From: Thalassobellus sediminis
GTDB lineage: Bacteria > Bacteroidota > Bacteroidia > Flavobacteriales > Flavobacteriaceae
Assembly: GCF_044386045.1 (NCBI RefSeq)
Contig: NZ_JBISCD010000037.1
Coordinates: forward strand, 282,424-346,423
DNA length: 64,000 bases
Direction: 5' to 3'
The position numbers and the translations under genes were made by a program. Positions 63,743-64,000 of the stretch are shown one piece after another. Each line of letters opens with the position of its first letter. Within the stretch, counting starts at the first letter, position 1. The notes under the pieces are model-generated. The model saw only the letters and a program-made list of their open reading frames with translations. It was not told the DNA's origin and ran no database searches.

Positions 63743-64000
63743 TAAATAACTTTTTAAAATAGAAATTGAAGATAATAAAATGAATAATTATTAGGGCGGG
63801 TTTTTAAGAAAAATAAAAAACGCGCTATACGTTACTAGTTTTGTAAAACCATATATGGCAGTTTCACAAAAGCTAACCACTACTATCGCTCCCGCAGGAG
63901 GTATCAGCTAGAGTTCGTATTAATTCAAGAGTCGTTTAATGTCTACTATATTTTAGATTAGAGCAAAAAAAATCCTCATCAAATAAATGATGAGGATTTA
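63743..64000. other. Intergenic end of the window
   Basis: No gene seen. A GC-rich pocket with the palindrome CTCCCGCAGGAG near 63889-63900 stands out. The last bases hold a hairpin (AATCCTCATC/GATGAGGATT). Confidence 0.5.
63966..64000 (-). terminator. Hairpin at the window end
   Basis: Stem AATCCTCATC/GATGAGGATT with a short loop and an A-run on its left, which is a U-run read leftward. It would end a leftward gene lying beyond the right edge. Confidence 0.7.

Noticed and set aside
1..64000. CRISPR array, tRNA, rRNA, prophage or insertion sequence
   Set aside because: No evenly spaced repeats, cloverleaf, rRNA-like sequence, integrase or transposase was seen by eye. A tRNAscan-SE and ISfinder run would settle this.

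Overview
The window is about 64 kb of a low-GC Bacteroidota chromosome, most likely from the Flavobacteriaceae. The signs are candidate promoters of the TAnnTTTG type (one, before rplS, has a correctly spaced -33 TTG), A-rich leaders without clear Shine-Dalgarno sites, two TonB-receptor/DUF4249 lipoprotein pairs, DUF4202, a GIY-YIG exonuclease fusion and a monomeric NADP isocitrate dehydrogenase. I saw no rRNA, tRNA, CRISPR array, transposase or phage gene.

Left part (1-8.8 kb): a leftward nitrite-assimilation block with an FdhF/YdeP-type molybdopterin oxidoreductase, nirB, nirD, a DUF4202 protein and a NarX/PilJ-type sensor histidine kinase cut by the window edge. A palindrome-rich promoter precedes nirB. 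From 8.9 to 16.4 kb come adenine deaminase, tilS, a possible divergent sigma-like protein, pabB, an aldose-1-epimerase-like protein and a DEAD-box helicase. From 16.4 to 25.6 kb lie a GC-rich repeat remnant, a glycosidase-like lipoprotein, a ClC antiporter with fluoride-type motifs, a deacetylase/serine-hydrolase pair, a GH31 glucosidase flanked by two copies of one terminator, and an operon of an ECF sigma factor, a 57-aa protein and an MscS channel.

Middle (25.9-44.8 kb): TonB receptor and DUF4249 pair 1, with an unusual 545-bp upstream region (46-aa ORF, direct repeat, orphan terminator). Then S1/P1 nuclease, a DUF922-like lipoprotein, lpdA, an S41 protease, smpB, pcm, a Gfo/Idh oxidoreductase, 3-hydroxyacyl-CoA dehydrogenase, YggS, a PolIII-epsilon/GIY-YIG protein, a K+ channel, miaA, trmD and rplS.

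Right part (44.8-64 kb): an 800-bp intergenic stretch with several strong stems and its own terminator (candidate ncRNA), monomeric icd, TonB/DUF4249 pair 2, an HlyD-MacB-like permease-TolC exporter without an ATPase gene, a leftward operon of DUF547, beta-barrel, Omp85 and serine hydrolase, then murQ, a small membrane protein, a DinB-like protein and a PIF1-like helicase. The most interesting unexplained signals are the 45.0-45.4 kb candidate RNA, the 29.1-29.7 kb control region, the DUF547-Omp85-hydrolase operon and the sigma/small protein/MscS operon.
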